64,000 nt of DNA from Caulobacter sp. S45 (GCF_009765965.1 NZ_LMUL01000010.1:62001-126000), one strand, 5' to 3'; counted from the first letter of the stretch, positions 47,457-57,031 are shown. Notes: generated by a model from the sequence alone, not told the origin. A program made the numbers and translations.

Positions 47457-49793
47457 CTACCGCCCCCTTCCAGACTTCCCCCGCTTCACCCCCGACGGCT
47501 TGCCACCGCCAGGTCGGCCGCCCGTTCGCTGGCGCACGCCCAGCCGCGCCCTCGGCGCGTTGGGGTCGGCGGGTTCGGCTTCGCTGAGCATCTCGAACAG
47601 CAGGCCGCCGGTGACCGGGGTGGCCTCCAGTAGGCGGACCCGGACCCGCGCGCCCAGCCGCCAGCGGGCGCCGGTGCGTTCGCCGACCAGGGCGTGGGTG
47701 CGGTCGTCGTGGACGAAGTACTCGCTGCCCAGCGAGGAGACCGGGACCAGGCCGTCCGCGCCGGTGTCCTCCAGCCGCACGAACAGGCCGAAGCGGGTGA
47801 CGCCGGTGATGCGGCCCTCGAACTCGGCGCCCTGGCTGTCGGCCAGGAAGGCGGCGACGTAGCGGTCGGTGGCGTCGCGCTCGGCGGCCATGGCGCGGCG
47901 CTCGCACATGGTGATGTGCTCGGCGGTCTCGGTCATGCGCGTCACCTCCACGTCGCTCAGCCCGTCGTCGCCGAGTTTCAGCGCGCGGATCAGCGCCCGG
48001 TGCACCATCAGGTCGGCGTAGCGGCGGATCGGCGAGGTGAAGTGGGCGTAGCGGCTGAGGTTGATACCGAAGTGGCCGATGTTGTCGGGCGAGTAGATCG
48101 CCTGCATCTGGGTGCGCAGGACCACCTCGTTGACGATCTCGGCGTGCTGGCCGCCGCGCGTCTCGGCCAGCAGGTGGTTGAAGCGCTTGGTGGTGGCGGG
48201 CTCGCCCTTGCTCCACTTGATGGCGATGGTGGACAGGAAGTCGCCGAGCGAGAACAGCTTCTCCTGGCTGGGCGCGTCGTGGATGCGGTAGATCAGCGGC
48301 GTCTTCTTCTGCTCCAGGGTCTCGGCGGCGCAGACATTGGCCTGGATCATCATCTCCTCGATCAGCTTGTGCGCGGGCAGCGACTTGCGCTTCTCGATGG
48401 AGATCACCTCGCCCTCGGGGCTGAGCTTGATGCGGCGTTCCTCGGATTCGATCTCGAGCGGCGAGCGGGCCTCGCGGCCGATCTTCATGGTGTCGTAGGC
48501 GGCCCACAGCGGGCGCAGGATCGGGTCGAGCAGGGGGCCGGTCGCGTCGTCGGGCTCGCCGTCGATGGCGGCCTGGGCCTGCTCGTAGGACAGCTTGGCG
48601 GCCGAGCGCATCAGGCCGCGCACGAAGCGGTGGCCGATCTTGCGGCCGCTGCGGTCGAACCGCATCTCGACCGCCATGCAGGCGCGGTCCTGGCCCTGGA
48701 CCAGGCTGCACAGCCCCGCCGACAGCCGCTCGGGCAGCATGGGCTCGACCCTGTCGGGGAAGTAGACCGAATTGCCCTTGTCCCAGGCGGTGCGGTCGAG
48801 CGCTGTGCCGTTGCGCACGTAGGCGGCCACATCGGCGATGGCGACCCAGACCACGTGGCCGCCTTCGTTGGACGGGTCGGTGTCGGGCTGGGCGTAGACG
48901 GCGTCGTCGTGGTCGCGCGCATCCACCGGGTCGATGGTGACGAGCGGCAGGTCGCGCAGGTCGGTGCGGTTCTTCAGCGTCGGGGCCGGCGCAGCCTCGG
49001 CCTCCTCCTCGACCTCGGTGGGGAAGCCGGTGGGGATGCCGTGGGCGTGGATGGCGATCAGGGAGGCGGCGCGCGGCTGGTCCTCGCGCCCGACGATTTC
49101 CAGCAGCATGCCGGGCTTGGGGCCGTAGCGATGGCTGGGATGGCCGACGCCCAGCTGGGCCACGACCAGGTCGCCGTCTTTGACCTTCTCGGCGTCCTGG
49201 CCGGTGAGCAGCAGCACGTCCTTGACCTTGCGGTCGACCGGTTCGACGCGGGTCTCTTTGCGGGCCTTGCGGATCACGCCGAGGATCTTGGTGGTGCTCG
49301 ATCCCAGCCGCTTGATCAGCTTGGCCTCGACCTCGCCGTCCTCCATGCGCACGAAGCGGACCAGCACCCGGTCGCCCAGGCCCGGCGCGCCGGCGATCTT
49401 CTCGGCCTTGTCAGGCGACAGCCGCACCAGGGGCGTGTCGCCGCCCGCGCCGGTCAGGCGCACGAACAGGTCCCCGTCCACGTCGCGCTCGGTCACGTCG
49501 GCCACGCCGACCGGGGGCAGGGCGCCGGCCTCGGCCACGCCCCGGCGCCCGCGCTTGCCCAGCGCGCCGTCGCCCTGCATCGCCTTCAGCATGACGCGCA
49601 GGCCGCGGCGGTCGGCGCCCTTGAGGCCGAAGTGCTTGGCGATCTCGGTCACGTCGGTCTGGCCGGCGTCGCGGATGTAGGCGGCCAGGACCTCGCGCGA
49701 CGGCATGGCGGCGGAGAGCTGGCCGTCCGGCGGCGCATCGGCGTCGGTGCGGGGGCGCTTGGGGCGGGGGTGGCGTGAGAAGGGGCGCGACAT
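47457..49793 (-). CDS. rnr: Ribonuclease R
   Basis: RNase R is a 3'-to-5' exoribonuclease of the RNB family that degrades structured RNA. The 778-residue protein has an N-terminal basic/HTH-like part (1-75), cold-shock RNA-binding domains (about 75-245), an RNB catalytic domain with the active-site stretch IDPVDARDHDDAVY (about 274-287), and a C-terminal S1 domain and basic tail (from about 660). Length fits RNase R rather than RNase II. The ATG at 49,793 begins MSRPFSRHPRPKRPR; the frame stays open upstream through a repeat, which is not supported. Confidence 0.94.
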   Translation of the reverse strand: MSRPFSRHPRPKRPRTDADAPPDGQLSAAMPSREVLAAYIRDAGQTDVTEIAKHFGLKGADRRGLRVMLKAMQGDGALGKRGRRGVAEAGALPPVGVADVTERDVDGDLFVRLTGAGGDTPLVRLSPDKAEKIAGAPGLGDRVLVRFVRMEDGEVEAKLIKRLGSSTTKILGVIRKARKETRVEPVDRKVKDVLLLTGQDAEKVKDGDLVVAQLGVGHPSHRYGPKPGMLLEIVGREDQPRAASLIAIHAHGIPTGFPTEVEEEAEAAPAPTLKNRTDLRDLPLVTIDPVDARDHDDAVYAQPDTDPSNEGGHVVWVAIADVAAYVRNGTALDRTAWDKGNSVYFPDRVEPMLPERLSAGLCSLVQGQDRACMAVEMRFDRSGRKIGHRFVRGLMRSAAKLSYEQAQAAIDGEPDDATGPLLDPILRPLWAAYDTMKIGREARSPLEIESEERRIKLSPEGEVISIEKRKSLPAHKLIEEMMIQANVCAAETLEQKKTPLIYRIHDAPSQEKLFSLGDFLSTIAIKWSKGEPATTKRFNHLLAETRGGQHAEIVNEVVLRTQMQAIYSPDNIGHFGINLSRYAHFTSPIRRYADLMVHRALIRALKLGDDGLSDVEVTRMTETAEHITMCERRAMAAERDATDRYVAAFLADSQGAEFEGRITGVTRFGLFVRLEDTGADGLVPVSSLGSEYFVHDDRTHALVGERTGARWRLGARVRVRLLEATPVTGGLLFEMLSEAEPADPNAPRARLGVRQRTGGRPGGGKPSGVKRGKSGRGR

Positions 49794-49830
49794 CTCGGGC
49801 ACTATAGGGCGTTTGGGCTGAGTCGGCTTT

Positions 49831-49982
49831 CTCTCCTTCTCGCCTTGCGGGAGAAGGAAGGGGCCCGGCGAAGCTGGGAAGGTTGAGGGGTCTCGCCACG
49901 CCATGCGGGAAACGCCCGTCGACCCCTCACCCTCCCATTGCCTATGCAATGGCCCCCCCCTCTCCCACAAGGGGAGAGGGGT
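49831..49982. repeat. Paired GC-rich hairpins (repeat type 2), copy 2
   Basis: Left hairpin TCTCCTTCTCGCCTTGCGG... (49,832-49,858), GTTGAGGGGTC at about 49,882, GACCCCTCACC at 49,921 and right hairpin CCCCTCTCCCACAAGGGG ... to 49,982. The layout (hairpin, short arm, spacer, short arm, hairpin) mirrors the element at 44,534. It lies in the divergent gap between rnr and the M28 peptidase. Confidence 0.7.
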
Positions 49983-50053
49983 TGGCGCCACTTGCCCTGG
50001 GCGCCCTCGCCGGGCGAGTGTCGCCGACCTGACCGACTCGCGAGATCCATACA

Positions 50054-51409
50054 ATGCGCCGTCTGCTCCTCCTCGCCGCCGTGGCGATCCCCTCCGTGGC
50101 CTCGGCGCAGGACGCCCCCGCCCGCCTGGTGCGCCAGACCACGAGCGCGGTCAGCGAGGCGGAATTGCGCGCCACCGTCGCGCACCTGGTCACCTACGGC
50201 ACCCGCCACACCCTGTCGGACACCACCTCGTCCACCCAGGGCATCGGCGCGGCGCGGCGCTGGGCGGCGGGGCGGTTCGCGGTCATCGCCAAGGCGTGCG
50301 GCGGTTGCCTGGAGATCGCCACGCCGCAGGAGACCTTCACCGGAAGTCGCCTGCCGCCCGCGGGCGCGGTGGTGCAGGACGTGCTGGCGATCCAGCGCGG
50401 GACCGCCGATCCGGACCGGGTGATCGTGATCAGCGGCCATATCGACAGCCGGGTGAACGACGTGATGGACGCCACCTCCATAGCCCCCGGCGCCGATGAC
50501 GACGGCTCGGGCGTGGCGGCGGTGATCGAGGCGGCGCGGGTGCTGTCCAAGCACAAGTTCCCCGCCACCTTGGTGTTCGCCATCGACAGCGGCGAGGAGC
50601 AGGGGCTGTACGGCGCGCGCGTGTTGGCCAACTACGCCGTGGCCCAGGGCTGGCATGTGGAGGCCGCGCTGAACAACGACATCGTGGGCAACACCCACGG
50701 CCAGAACGGCGCCCACATCGACGGCTATGTCCGGGTCTTCTCCGAGGGCGACAAGTCCATCCTGACCCCCAAGGAAGCGGCCGCGCGGCGCACCACCGGC
50801 GGCGAGGACGACAGCCCGTCCCGCGAGGTCGCCCGCTTCATCGAGGGCGTGGCCCAGATGGCGACGCCGGGCTTCAAGGCGAAGATGGTGTTTCGCACCG
50901 ACCGCTACGGCCGCTCGGGCGACCAGGTGCCGATGCTCGACAAGGGCTTCCCGGCGGTGCGCTTCACCGAGGCCGCGGAGAACTGGGACCGCCAGCACCA
51001 GAACGTGCGCAACGAGAACGGCCGCGCCTATGGCGACGTGCTGGCCTGGGTGGACGTCCCCTACTTGGCGCGGGTGACGCGGGTGAACATCGCGGCGATG
51101 GCCCTGCTGGCCTCCGCCCCGCCGCCGCCCGAGGCGATCAAGGCTGACGGCGCGCTGAAGGACGACACGGCGGTGAGCTGGAAATCCGCGCCCGGCGCCG
51201 CCAGCTACCGGGTCTGGTGGCGCGACAGCACCGCGCCGCGCTGGGAGCACAGCCAGGATGCAACCGGGACCTCCACGGTGCTGAAGGACGTGCTGCTGGA
51301 CGACTGGCTGGTGGGCGTGTCGTCGGTGTCGGCCGAGGGGTTTGTCAGTCCGGTGGAATATCCGGGCGCGACGGGGGCGTTCGCGGCGCCTGTTCCGGCG
51401 GCCAAGTAG
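50054..51409 (+). CDS. Exported M28-family zinc metallopeptidase
   Basis: The 451-residue protein has a signal peptide (MRRLLLLAAVAIPSVASAQ) and an M28 aminopeptidase domain with zinc/active-site motifs SGHIDSR (H129), APGADDDGSG (D148) and SGEEQGLYG (E181-E182). A C-terminal fibronectin-like beta domain (about 360-440) follows. M28 enzymes free amino acids from peptides outside the cytoplasm. It lies just before a REP-like repeat. Confidence 0.9.
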   Translation: MRRLLLLAAVAIPSVASAQDAPARLVRQTTSAVSEAELRATVAHLVTYGTRHTLSDTTSSTQGIGAARRWAAGRFAVIAKACGGCLEIATPQETFTGSRLPPAGAVVQDVLAIQRGTADPDRVIVISGHIDSRVNDVMDATSIAPGADDDGSGVAAVIEAARVLSKHKFPATLVFAIDSGEEQGLYGARVLANYAVAQGWHVEAALNNDIVGNTHGQNGAHIDGYVRVFSEGDKSILTPKEAAARRTTGGEDDSPSREVARFIEGVAQMATPGFKAKMVFRTDRYGRSGDQVPMLDKGFPAVRFTEAAENWDRQHQNVRNENGRAYGDVLAWVDVPYLARVTRVNIAAMALLASAPPPPEAIKADGALKDDTAVSWKSAPGAASYRVWWRDSTAPRWEHSQDATGTSTVLKDVLLDDWLVGVSSVSAEGFVSPVEYPGATGAFAAPVPAAK

Positions 51410-51418
51410 TTGTGGGGC

Positions 51419-51530
51419 TGCGTCCTTCGAGACGCCCCTTTGGGGCTCCTCAGGATGACGTATGTGGATGGGCTGGAAAATCTTCGTCATGCTGAGGAGC
51501 GAGGCGTGAGCCTCGCGTCTCGAAGCACGC
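51419..51530. repeat. Inverted-pair intergenic repeat (REP/BIME-like), copy D
   Basis: Left unit TGCGTCCTTCGAGACGCCCC ... CTCCTCAGGATGACG (from 51,419), right unit CGTCATGCTGAGGAG ... CTCGCGTCTCGAAGCACGC (to 51,530). It starts 10 bp after the M28 peptidase stop and combines the two unit subtypes. Confidence 0.85.
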
Positions 51531-51591
51531 ACTTTCCTTTCCCCACGCCAAAACTGCTGCGCTTAAGCTCAGGCGCGACTACATCGCTCTG

Positions 51592-52911
51592 ATGCTCCGC
51601 CTGCCCACCACCGCCACCGCCCCCTTCTGCCCCAGCGAGGTCCAGGGGACCGTGCGCGTGCCGGCGGGCGTTCCGGCCTGGAAGCAGATGCTGCGGTTCC
51701 TGGGGCCGGGCCTGCTGATCTCGGTGGGCTACATGGACCCGGGCAACTGGGCCACCGACATCTCGGCCGGTTCGCACTTCGGCTACGCGCTGATGAGCGT
51801 GGTGGTGCTGTCCAGCCTGGCGGCCATCCTGCTGCAGGTGCTGAGCCTGAGGCTGGGCCTGGTGGCCGAGCGGGACCTGGCCCAGCTCTGCCGCGACCAG
51901 TACCGGCCCTGGGCGTCGCGCAGCCTGTGGGCTATGGCCGAGATCGCCATCGTCGCCTGCGACGTGGCCGAGGTGCTGGGCTCGGCCCTGGCGTTCAAGC
52001 TGCTGCTGCATGTGCCCCTGGCCTGGGGCGTGCTGCTGACCGGGCTGGACACCCTGTTCGTGCTGGGCCTGAAGGGGCAGGGCTTCCGCCAGCTCGAGGC
52101 CATCGTGCTGGGCCTGATCGCCACCATCGCCCTGTGCTTCGGGGTCGAGCTGGCCTTCGCCAGCCCCGACTGGATGGCGGCGGCCAGGGGGCTGGTCCCG
52201 ACCTCGGCGATCTTCACCAACCACGAGATGCTCTACGTGGCGATCGGCATCCTGGGGGCCACGGTGATGCCCCACAACCTCTATCTGCACTCCTCCATCG
52301 TCCAGACGCGCAAGCCCGACGGCGGGCGCAAGGGTCTGCCCATGGCGCTGCGGATGGCGACGGCGGACACGGTGGTCTCCCTGTTGCTGGCCCTGTTGGT
52401 GAACGGAGCGATCCTGATGCTGGCGGCCGCCGCCTTCCACCGTGTGGGCGGCATGCGGGTGGACAGCATCGAGGACGCCTATCGCCTGCTGGCGCCGCTG
52501 ACGGGCGTGGGGATTGCGGGCGTGCTGTTCGGCGTGGCGCTGTTCGCCTCGGGCCAGAGTTCCACCTTCACCGGCACCATCGCCGGGCAGGTGATCCTGG
52601 AAGGCTTCCTGGACCTGAAGATCCCCTGCTGGCAGCGACGCGCGATCACCCGGGTGCTGGCGATCGTCCCGGCGCTGGTGGGCGTGCTGATGCTGGGCGA
52701 GCACGCGGTGGGCAGGATGCTGGTGTTCACCCAGGTGGTGCTGAGCGCGCAACTGCCCTTCGCCATCTACCCGCTGGTGCGGTTCACCAGCAGCCTGAAG
52801 CTGATGGGCGTCTACGTCAATCCGCGCTGGTTGAGCCTGTCGGCCTGGGGACTGTTCGGGGTGATCACCGCGGCGAACCTCTGGCTGGTGGCCCAGGGCT
52901 TCGCCGGCTGA
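51592..52911 (+). CDS. mntH: Nramp-family divalent metal (Mn2+) transporter MntH
   Basis: A proton-coupled importer of Mn2+ (and Fe2+) in the inner membrane. The 439-residue protein has eleven or so hydrophobic segments and both metal-binding motifs of the family: MDPGNWATDIS in TM1 (D-P-G-N) and MPHNLYLHSS in TM6 (M-P-H). Length is typical. No Mn riboswitch or clear MntR/Mur box was recognised in the short upstream gap. Confidence 0.93.
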   Translation: MLRLPTTATAPFCPSEVQGTVRVPAGVPAWKQMLRFLGPGLLISVGYMDPGNWATDISAGSHFGYALMSVVVLSSLAAILLQVLSLRLGLVAERDLAQLCRDQYRPWASRSLWAMAEIAIVACDVAEVLGSALAFKLLLHVPLAWGVLLTGLDTLFVLGLKGQGFRQLEAIVLGLIATIALCFGVELAFASPDWMAAARGLVPTSAIFTNHEMLYVAIGILGATVMPHNLYLHSSIVQTRKPDGGRKGLPMALRMATADTVVSLLLALLVNGAILMLAAAAFHRVGGMRVDSIEDAYRLLAPLTGVGIAGVLFGVALFASGQSSTFTGTIAGQVILEGFLDLKIPCWQRRAITRVLAIVPALVGVLMLGEHAVGRMLVFTQVVLSAQLPFAIYPLVRFTSSLKLMGVYVNPRWLSLSAWGLFGVITAANLWLVAQGFAG

Positions 52912-52921
52912 GGTCCGCCTA

Positions 52922-53030
52922 GTGCGTCCTTCGAGACGCCCCTCCGGGGCTCCTCAGGATGGCGAAACTAGTGGATTCTAAAAACTTTCGTCATGCTGAG
53001 GAGCGGCGAAAGCCGCGTCTCGAAGCACGC
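52922..53030. repeat. Inverted-pair intergenic repeat (REP/BIME-like), copy E
   Basis: Left unit GTGCGTCCTTCGAGACGCC ... CTCCTCAGGATGGCG (from 52,922) and right unit CGTCATGCTGAGGAG ... CCGCGTCTCGAAGCACGC (to 53,030), 11 bp after the mntH stop. Confidence 0.85.
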
Positions 53031-53073
53031 AGGCCTCGGTGCTCCGCTCGCCAACTCCAGATACGAATACGAC

Positions 53074-53109
53074 GAAGAAAAAGGGCGGCCCTTTGGAGCC
53101 GCCCTTTCC
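53074..53109 (-). terminator. Rho-independent terminator of TonB receptor
   Basis: On the minus strand AAAGGGCGGC pairs with GCCGCCCTTT around an 8-nt loop, followed by TTTTTCTT. It lies 20-50 bp after the receptor stop. Confidence 0.85.
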
Positions 53110-53129
53110 AGTAGCGATGTTCTGGACGC

Positions 53130-56100
53130 TTAGAAGTCGGCGGTGATGCCGAAGAAGAAGGTCCGGCCCAGCGAGTCGTAGACGCCGGGGAAGGTGTTGC
53201 CGTTGCCGAGCGAGGGACCCGACGCCGGGAAGTTGTTGGAGTCCAGCACCGGCGGGTCCTTGTCCGCCAGGTTGTTGATCCCCATCCGCGCGGTCAGGCC
53301 GTCCTTGATCCGATAGGTCGCCGAGAAGTCGACGTAGTTGTAGGCCGGGATCTTGGCGTCTACCGCGTTGAAGTTGGTCTGGTGCAGGAAGTTGTTGGTC
53401 GAGTTGCCGTCGAATTCGGTGCTGCCGATGAAGCGCCACTGCAGCGACAGGGTGAACGGCATGGGCGGCGACCAGGTCAGGCGCGCACGGTGGCGCCAGT
53501 TGGGGATCGGGTCCCCGCAGTGGTCGCTGCCGTACAGGCCCGCGCAGTCGTAGGCTCCCCCGCCCGACACCGGCTGGCGGACGAACTCGGTGGTGTAGGT
53601 GCCCTGCATCGACAGGTCGAAGGCGCCCACGTTGGGGATGTTGAGCCAGTCGGTCGGCCGGAAGTGGTAGTTGGCGGCGACGTCGATACCCTCGGTGCGT
53701 TCGAAGCCGGTGTTCACCTTGGTGGCGGTGATGAAGCCGGAGTTGCCGAACAGGATGCCGGTGTTCGTATCGCGATGGATCAGGTTGCAGTAGATCGGCG
53801 TGCCGGTTTGCAGGCACTGGGTCAGCGTCACCGCCGCCCCGCCCACGCCGCTGACGATCAGGCCGTCGATCTTGATGTCGAACCAGTCGACGGTCAGGCT
53901 GAAGCCGCGCAGGAAGGTCGGCGTGAACACCGCGCCCAGCGTGATGGTGTCGGCCTTTTCCGGCTGCAGGTTCTTGTTGCCGCCGGTGAGCTGGCTGCAC
54001 TGGCCGGCGGGGCAGGGGATGATGTTGCCGTACTCGGCCGCCGTGACCCCGGTGCGCTGGCACTGGGCCAGGGTGGCGGTGGGGGCCGAGCCGGCGCAGG
54101 GATCGGTGCCGGAGTAGTTGCCGATCGACTGGGCCGCGAACAGCTCGTTGACGTTCGGCGCGCGGACGGCGCGGGAATAGCCGCCACGGAAGCTCAGGTC
54201 GCTGGTCGGCGCATAGGTGAACTGACCCTCGTAGGTGTCTGTGCGGCCGGCGGTGGAGTACTGCGAGAAGCGGTACGCGCCGTCGAGCGACAGGTTCTTG
54301 ATGAAGGGCTTGTCCTGCACCAGCGGCAGGCGGCCTTCGCCGAACAGTTCATAGACGTCGAAGGTGCCGGAGTTGCCGATACGCGGGCCGCCCTGGCCGG
54401 CGAGATCGCCGGAGGTGAACTCCTGGTCGGTGTTCAGCGACAGGTTCTCGCGACGGTATTCCGTACCGAACGCCACGCCCAGGCCGTCGGTGGCGAAGGG
54501 GCTCTTGACCCCGTACTGGCCGAGGTCGCCGGTGATCGAGGCGCTGGCCACCTGCTCGACGGTGTCGCCTTCCTGGAAGCCGGGGGTGGCCACATAGCCC
54601 ACAGCGCCCGGCGTCAGGCCGTTGACGTTGAAGATGTTGAGCGGGACGCAGGTCCCGCCGGAGGTGCAGGCCCCCGTGGTGGGGTTCACCAGCAGGGAGT
54701 TCTGCGCCTTGGCCAGCGAGACGTCGCCGCGGTATTCCTCGCTGTAGATCGAGGTGCCGTACTGCAGGTAGGCGTCATAGCTCCAGCCCGGAGCCAGGTC
54801 GCCCTTGGAGCCGATGTCGATCTTGTAGTCGGTGTGGCGCAGGTCGTTGATGCGCGGGGCGCCGCCGTTGGCGAAGCGGTAGGCGGCGTTCAGGTTGGCG
54901 ATGTTGCTAGTGCCCGCGAGGTTTCCGCACAGCGCGGCGGCCTGGCTGGCCGACAGCAGCGGGTTGTTGCAGTTCACGCCCACCGTGCTGGCGCCGTTGG
55001 CGCCGACGCCCTGGAACAGGCCGCTGGGGGCGATGGCGCTGACGGTGTGGTCGTCGGCGAACATGAAGTCCGAGTACAGGTCGAAGTGCTCGTTCACCCG
55101 GTAATGGGCGAAGTAGCCGGCGGTGTAGCGGTCGTCTTCGCGCTGGATGTAGTTGTAGGGGCCGAAGTTGAACGCCAGGGCGCTGGTGTAGGGCACGAAG
55201 GTGTTGGTGCCGTTCGGGTTGTCCGACAGCGTGCCGGTGTTGACGCCCCGGCCCGCGAGGGTCGCGGTGGTGTTGGCGATGTTCGTGCCGGTGGGGCTGG
55301 TCAGCGAGGTCACGACGAAGTGGCCGAACTGGGTGTTGGAGGAGCCCGCGCAGATGTGGGTGTCGGCCACCTTGGGGGTGGTGCTGACCGCGCTGGAGAT
55401 CGAGCAGGCGCTGAACGAGCGGGTGTCCTGGGTGATCGGCTGCATGTTGCGGTATTCGGCGTAGGCGGTGACGTTGCCCTTGTCGTCGGGCGTGTTGGCG
55501 CCGAACATCGCCGTCACGTCCAAGGTGCGGCCGTCCACCACGCTGCTGGGCACGTGCACCGCGCTTTGCGGGTTGGACACGTTGAAGGCGGCGATGGCGC
55601 TGTCGACCGAGCTGTTGGGGCCGTTGGTGTGCTGGGCGAAGCCGCCCTGGGCGTCGATCTGCACGCCCTGGAAGTCATGCTTCATGATGAAGTTGACCAC
55701 GCCGGCGACCGCGTCCGAACCATAGATGGCCGAGGCGCCGCCGGTGGTGACTTCGACCCGGTCGACCAGTTGGGCGGGGATGTTGTTCAGGTCGGCCGAG
55801 GGGGTGCCGGGGTCGCCGGGCATCAGCCGGCGACCGTCGACCAGCACCAGGGTATGGGTCGAGCCGAGGTCGCGCAGGTTGACTGTGGCGGTCCCGGTCG
55901 AGCCGTTGGACAACTGCGAGGTCTGGGCGGCGTAGGCCTGGGGCAGGTTGTTGATCAGGCTTTCGACGTTGGTCGTGCCTTCGAGCTTGATCTCCTGGCT
56001 GTTGACCACAGCCAGCGGGCTCGGGCTGGTGAGGCCCTTTTGGGCGATGCGCGAACCGGTCACCACCACTTCCTTCACGGAGGTGGCCTGCGAGGCGTCG

Positions 56101-56270
56101 GGCGCGCCGACGATCGGGGCGGCCGCTTCGGCGGCGCTGGGCGCGGCTGTGGTGTTCTGCGCGGTCTGGACCGTCTGACCGGAGGCGGCGCCGGCGGTCA
56201 TCGACAGGGCGGCGGCCCCGAACATGACCGTCGAAGCGAGCAGCCGCTCGCGGGTGGTGTTCGCCCTCAT
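53130..56270 (-). CDS. TonB-dependent receptor, paralogue 1 of a pair
   Basis: The 1046-residue outer-membrane receptor has a signal peptide (MRANTTRERLLASTVMFGAA to about 32), a TonB-box-like VKEVVVTGSRIAQKGL, a plug with VLVDGRRLMPGDPG and TTGGASAIYGSDAVAGVVNF, and a barrel ending GRTFFFGITADF. It is strikingly similar along its length to the receptor that starts upstream of 64,000, with matching motifs in the same order. The ATG at 56,270 is preceded by AAGGGG. The ligand is unknown; the clustered peptidase and formamidase genes suggest peptides or amides. Confidence 0.92.
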   Translation of the reverse strand: MRANTTRERLLASTVMFGAAALSMTAGAASGQTVQTAQNTTAAPSAAEAAAPIVGAPDASQATSVKEVVVTGSRIAQKGLTSPSPLAVVNSQEIKLEGTTNVESLINNLPQAYAAQTSQLSNGSTGTATVNLRDLGSTHTLVLVDGRRLMPGDPGTPSADLNNIPAQLVDRVEVTTGGASAIYGSDAVAGVVNFIMKHDFQGVQIDAQGGFAQHTNGPNSSVDSAIAAFNVSNPQSAVHVPSSVVDGRTLDVTAMFGANTPDDKGNVTAYAEYRNMQPITQDTRSFSACSISSAVSTTPKVADTHICAGSSNTQFGHFVVTSLTSPTGTNIANTTATLAGRGVNTGTLSDNPNGTNTFVPYTSALAFNFGPYNYIQREDDRYTAGYFAHYRVNEHFDLYSDFMFADDHTVSAIAPSGLFQGVGANGASTVGVNCNNPLLSASQAAALCGNLAGTSNIANLNAAYRFANGGAPRINDLRHTDYKIDIGSKGDLAPGWSYDAYLQYGTSIYSEEYRGDVSLAKAQNSLLVNPTTGACTSGGTCVPLNIFNVNGLTPGAVGYVATPGFQEGDTVEQVASASITGDLGQYGVKSPFATDGLGVAFGTEYRRENLSLNTDQEFTSGDLAGQGGPRIGNSGTFDVYELFGEGRLPLVQDKPFIKNLSLDGAYRFSQYSTAGRTDTYEGQFTYAPTSDLSFRGGYSRAVRAPNVNELFAAQSIGNYSGTDPCAGSAPTATLAQCQRTGVTAAEYGNIIPCPAGQCSQLTGGNKNLQPEKADTITLGAVFTPTFLRGFSLTVDWFDIKIDGLIVSGVGGAAVTLTQCLQTGTPIYCNLIHRDTNTGILFGNSGFITATKVNTGFERTEGIDVAANYHFRPTDWLNIPNVGAFDLSMQGTYTTEFVRQPVSGGGAYDCAGLYGSDHCGDPIPNWRHRARLTWSPPMPFTLSLQWRFIGSTEFDGNSTNNFLHQTNFNAVDAKIPAYNYVDFSATYRIKDGLTARMGINNLADKDPPVLDSNNFPASGPSLGNGNTFPGVYDSLGRTFFFGITADF

Positions 56271-56485
56271 AGATCTATCCCCTTCTTCATCCACTCGACT
56301 TGGCCGGTGTGGATTCCCCAAAACTGATTTATCGCTGACGCCGATTTTTGGGCGCCGTATTATCTTGAGATGTCAGTATCCAATCGCGTGCACGAAGCAG
56401 ATTGGCCCGTAGATATTTTTGTTTTGTTCTGTCGCTTGCGGAGTGCGCCCTATATTCAAGTCGGCAAGGTCACTCAGGAATAGAT

Positions 56486-56518
56486 ATCGCAGGAGGTGCG
56501 GCTAAGGGCGCCTGCGAT
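56486..56518. other. Imperfect palindrome upstream of receptor
   Basis: ATCGCAGG (56,486-56,493) pairs with CCTGCGAT (56,511-56,518) around a 17-nt GC-rich loop. It lies about 215-250 bp upstream of the receptor ATG. It may be a leader structure or a binding site. Confidence 0.35.
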
Positions 56519-56991
56519 CGGACAAAGAGGTAACGTCCTGGCGCAAGCTTCCCCGCGAGCGCCGTGAAAACGTATATTCCGGAGTACGGGCCCCGGCGTT
56601 TGATTGGCTGGTATACAGTTACACTACAGATGTTTGGCCGTCGAAGGCCACGCTACAACGTTTCGAATCTACGCGAACCAATGCGTATACGATTCATATT
56701 CTACCACGCCAGGAAGATTGCAAACCCGCAATATGGGGTGCGACAACAAGGCGAAGTTGGGGTCGTCAGGGCGCCTTGAAGACCAGCCCCGGAACAGCTT
56801 GAGCACTATGAGGTAGAGGTTCGCATTGCAGCCGCGCGCTCAAGTTGCGCACCCAGGCACGGGGCGTTCGCCGCGCGTATCGATCGGCGAGGGGGCGGAT
56901 GCATCGCGCGTGGGCGTCCGTGCGATCCTGTGCATGGTCGCGCCGCCGCTCGGCTTGTGGATCGCGGCCGGTATTCTTCCAGCGTGTTATC

Positions 56992-57022
56992 GAAGCCCAC
57001 GCCGGGATCGGGCGTGGGCTTC
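56992..57022 (-). terminator. Strong hairpin after formamidase-family gene
   Basis: GAAGCCCACGCC (56,992-57,003) pairs perfectly with GGCGTGGGCTTC (57,011-57,022) over 12 bp with a 7-nt loop. It lies 10 bp after the stop of the minus-strand gene. No U-tract follows, but the stem is very stable. Confidence 0.7.
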
Positions 57023-57031
57023 GGCGCAGGC

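Larger units (their letters stand above)
56271..57031. other. Long intergenic region, no gene seen
   Basis: About 760 bp between the minus-strand receptor and the minus-strand formamidase gene. The first 200 bp before the receptor are AT-richer and should hold its promoter. Two hairpins are listed separately (56,486-56,518 and 56,992-57,022). Two short plus-strand open frames (56,564-56,779 and 56,604-56,816) have no signal peptide, coding bias or good ribosome-binding site and are not called. The middle part could be a decayed gene or an untranslated leader. Confidence 0.45.

Noticed and set aside
47457-50054. 865-residue version of RNase R
   Set aside because: The added N-terminus is translated from the GC-rich hairpin repeat in the intergenic gap; the ATG at 49,793 gives the normal length.
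53382-56327. 981-residue plus-strand open frame over the TonB receptor
   Set aside because: It is the complement of the receptor reading frame; the Gly/Ala/Val/Asp-rich product has no motif or signal peptide.
56564-56816. Two short plus-strand open frames in the long intergenic region
   Set aside because: No ribosome-binding site, no recognisable domain and no codon bias typical of the genome.
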